Shown here: piece after piece, positions 61,432 through 64,000 of the stretch
Numbering within the stretch: position 1 is the stretch's first letter
Layout of the letters: the number at the start of each line of letters is the position of its first letter
Program-made: the position numbers and the translations under genes
Notes under the pieces: generated by a model
Told to the model about the DNA's origin: nothing
Seen by the model: the letters and a program-made list of their open reading frames with translations, nothing else
The model's database searches: none
Source: Roseiarcus sp963730555
GTDB taxonomy: Bacteria > Pseudomonadota > Alphaproteobacteria > Rhizobiales > Beijerinckiaceae
Assembly: GCA_963730555.1 (NCBI GenBank)
Contig: CAVSSS010000034.1
Coordinates: forward strand, 155,833-219,832
Reading direction: 5' to 3'
DNA: 64,000 nt

Positions 61432-63358
61432 CTATCGCCTGTCAACAATTTTAAATTCACTCGACGGGCTTTGCGGCGCCGCGCTTGCGCTTTGATTCGC
61501 GCCCGCCAACATTTTCCAAATCGGCGTCGGCTCGGTCACGGCGAACCGGCCGCCGCCAGCGCTCTCGGGGGCTTCAAACTCGGCGCGCCGCTGCGCCCAT
61601 CCCTGATCCGAAATGAAGTTGACGCCATATTTAATCGCGGCGGCGGATGCGTATAAAAACGTGTCATGCATCTCGTTCGCTTGCTTGTCGGGCTTCTCCC
61701 AACGGTACGCGAGGACGCCCATCCGCTTGTATGGGACACGCCGCTCGCAGACGAGCTCTTCGTAATAGGAAAGCGGCAGGTTGTTGGGGAAACTTACGTA
61801 GCCCTTTTCCTTCGGGTCATCCTTCGCAAGGTCGCGGTACAAGGCCGCCTTGAATTGATAAACGCCAACGTTAAAAAACCGTTTGCTGTACTTTAGGATT
61901 GTGCCGGTCTTTTCGCTTCTCTCACGCTGCACGCGCGCAAGGCGGTGTTGCGTCGCCAGCAATGCCGCGCACCGCGATTACCTTCGCGGACGAATGACGG
62001 TTGCAGTAAGCGAGCACGTCGTCGGTGCTGTAGCCGGCGTCGATTGCCGTCATGGAAATAGCAAGCTCACGCCCTCGGAAGTTGCGCCATCGGCGTTGCA
62101 GCAGCAGGTCGAGATTGCGATGCGCGTCTGGCTCGCTGATGTGTTTGCCGATTACCCCAACGTCAACCACGAACCGCTGATACTGCTCGCCGTGGCCGAG
62201 CAGTTGCCACTCGCACCTATCGAGTTGGACGTCGATTCCGAGCGTCAGGACGAGCGCGCCCTCGGGGACCTCGCCGCGGGCGTAATGGCTCCGAGACGCG
62301 CGAGCCGCGAGTTCTTGCGGCGGGCGCGCCTCACCTTTCGGCTGATAGGCCTTGCCCAAAACGTCGGTCGAAAAAACTTGCTCACCGGCGCTGTCGCCTT
62401 GCGCTCGGGTCCATTCGGCGGCGATCAGAGACCAGTCCTGCAGGACTGAGTAGGCGGACCAAAGCCAAAACGACCGATGCGTTCGAGCGGCCGCGGGATT
62501 TTCCGCCCGCCACTGAAAGGTATCGAGCATGGCTTGGCGGTGACGTTGCTCCAATACTCCGCCGCAGGCCGGACAACTGAAATATGGATTGTCGACTTGC
62601 TCGCAATGAAAATTGTGCCATTCGAGCACGTGCGCATGCTGGCAGTGCACGCACTGGATGAACGGCATCTCCCGCGATCCGGCCTCAAAATTTCGGGTGA
62701 TCTTGCAGCCCGGCAACGTCAACGGTGTGCTGATCTTGAAGATTTTCGCGAACGCGTGGGCGCGAGCTCTTGAGTCGGCCTGTTGCTCGCTGTCGCCAGC
62801 GCTGTTCTCCTCCCATTTGCTCAGATCGTCCTCCAAAACGAAAGGCGCAGTTACCTGGGACAAACTCGGGGCACTGTTGGACCCCGAGATGAGCAGGTTC
62901 CCAAGGCCGTCGATCCTTTCCTTGAATAGAACCGCATCGGCCGCGTCGCGCGGACGCTGCGGAAACAGCGCGGCGACCGGCGTGATCGAGCGCATCATTG
63001 GCTGCAATTTCATCCGGCTCCAGCGCGCCGCGTTTTCAAGGCTCGGATGCACGATCAGGACCGTTCCCCGGCCCATGGTGACACTGCCAAGAGCGAACAC
63101 ATTTCCAAGGATGGTTTTGCCAATCTGAGCCGACGCGCACAGCGTCACGATCCGACATGAATCGTTCGGCCCCAGTGCCTCAAGGATGGCGTCGAAATAA
63201 CGGAACGCCTTCCGGTCAAAGGGTCCAGGCCGCGGCTCGCCAGGCCCGAAGACGAGATTGGCCTGGGCAAATTGTAGATAATCGATAGGCTCGGGAGGCC
63301 TCAAGGCTGCTGCGACCGCCTCATGAGCAAGCCGGCGAGGATTAGCGAGGATGCTCAT
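61432..63358 (-). CDS. phage terminase large subunit, GpA type, with frameshift near the C-terminus
   Basis: From ATG 63358, the ATPase domain has Walker A ASAQIGKT (75-82), VLIVHPSLENAARWSRMKL and the Walker B-like APFVLEDDLSKW. A zinc-like knuckle CVHCQHAH and CPACGG follows, then the nuclease domain (LTLGIDVQLDRCEW, MTAIDAGYSTDDVLAYC). Near 61942 the frame breaks (GDATP then stop at 61922). Coding continues in another frame as RLARVQRERSEKTGTILKYS, then FNVGVYQFKAALYRDL to 61432. The enzyme packages DNA into proheads. As sequenced the C-terminal about 170 residues are cut off. Confidence 0.88.
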
Positions 63359-63897
63359 AGGGCGGCCTCCGGCGTCGGAGCCTCAGCGACAGCGGCCTTG
63401 TCTTCCATGCCCGCCAGGCGGCTGCGGCAGGACAGCCACGCGGTCCGCAACAAGTGCAGCGCATCGCGGGAGGATAGGTCAGATCCCGCAGCGATGGCGT
63501 CGGCAAGCGTCGGAAGGATCCCGTCGAAAGCGGCGACCATCCGGCCGGCAATTTTTCCCATCTCCTGCTTTGCGGCGCCGGCGTCCACATAGCGGCCGGT
63601 GTCCGTTGCGGCCTCGAGCCGAGCCCTCTCGTTCGCCAGTTCAAGCGCCGCCAGTTTCTGCCGCTGGATCGCGTCGAGCGTATCGCCGCGGCCGCCGCGA
63701 GTGGGCGCGATTCTCTGATCGACATCCACTCGCGCGCCCAGTTGCCGCCGAGCCGCATCGACATTCACGCGTTCGGTCCTGCCGTCCCGCACGAGCGCGT
63801 CGCCGCTGAGCTCGCCGCTCGCGATCCATTTACTGACGCGGGAGCGCGTCACGCCAACCTGGCGGCCAAACTCAGCTTTGCTCACGTTGCCTTGCAT
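63355..63897 (-). CDS. phage terminase small subunit
   Basis: 180 residues. An N-terminal helix-turn-helix (KAEFGRQVGVTRSRVSKWIA) reads as DNA binding, followed by a coiled coil (QRQKLAALELANERARLEAA) and a C-terminal acidic and Ala-rich part typical of Nu1-type small subunits. It recognises the packaging site and recruits the large subunit. The stop overlaps the terminase large-subunit ATG as ATGA, a usual TerS-TerL arrangement. It is the most upstream late gene in the window. Confidence 0.85.
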   Translation of the reverse strand: MQGNVSKAEFGRQVGVTRSRVSKWIASGELSGDALVRDGRTERVNVDAARRQLGARVDVDQRIAPTRGGRGDTLDAIQRQKLAALELANERARLEAATDTGRYVDAGAAKQEMGKIAGRMVAAFDGILPTLADAIAAGSDLSSRDALHLLRTAWLSCRSRLAGMEDKAAVAEAPTPEAAL

Positions 63898-64000
63898 TCA
63901 TGGCCTAGACGTTGAAAAGTTGAACGCGCGGACGCGTCTCTGATTGGAATTCCCCCGGCGTGCGCGGCTCCCGCACGGGATGGTCCCCCTCCAGGAGGGA

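Overview
The window is GC-rich and carries a gene set typical of Alphaproteobacteria, most likely Hyphomicrobiales (Beijerinckiaceae, Methylocystaceae or a relative; this placement is inference). Pointers are a class I lysyl-tRNA synthetase, an RNase E with a charged insert in its S1 domain, the DUF1285, NUDIX, DUF6111 and cca string, the MoxR, DUF58 and DUF4159 operon, aerobic cobaltochelatase CobT, and an NhaA with an N-terminal thioredoxin-like domain.

Layout. 1-1.9 kb: end of a 2-oxoacid:acceptor oxidoreductase alpha subunit, its beta subunit, and a convergent single-domain response regulator. 2.0-6.0 kb: an insertion-sequence graveyard in which an IS110-family element with a 103-bp tandem duplication sits inside an IS1182-type transposase gene, beside IS5-like and IS110 fragments. 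6.1-12.2 kb: lysK, a membrane glycosyltransferase, efp and epmA; the expected epmB is cut to a 10-codon stub by IS630 debris. 13.2-20.0 kb: leftward operon of MoxR ATPase, DUF58, DUF4159 (with a one-base frameshift) and a large membrane protein. 20.1-23.0 kb: rightward DUF1285, CoA-type NUDIX, DUF6111, cca. 23.1-32 kb: rne (leftward), then an N-acetylmuramoyl-L-alanine amidase, PBP1A and prfB, which carries a textbook programmed +1 frameshift.

32.3-40.8 kb is rich in decay: anti-sigma, ECF sigma, DoxX, beta-carbonic anhydrase and nhaA remnants surround intact cobT, an AlkB-like dioxygenase and a substrate-binding protein. 40.9-44.7 kb holds a DUF2188 protein, UdgX coupled to a 50-aa membrane protein, and a gnd and ppgK pair for glucose phosphorylation and pentose-phosphate metabolism.

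From about 45.84 kb to the end lies an integrated element. It begins at a tRNA-Pro 3'-half (attachment-site relic) beside a tyrosine recombinase and an excisionase-like gene. Next come a cache-domain protein, small genes divergent from an XRE repressor with a repeat-containing operator, a complete IS630 insertion and a DUF3102 gene. A leftward late operon follows, running from terminase small and large subunits through small unknown genes to a split tape measure and a tail hub protein. No portal, capsid or tail-tube gene is recognisable, and at least five element genes show single apparent frameshifts, so the prophage is either defective or its sequence contains indel errors.
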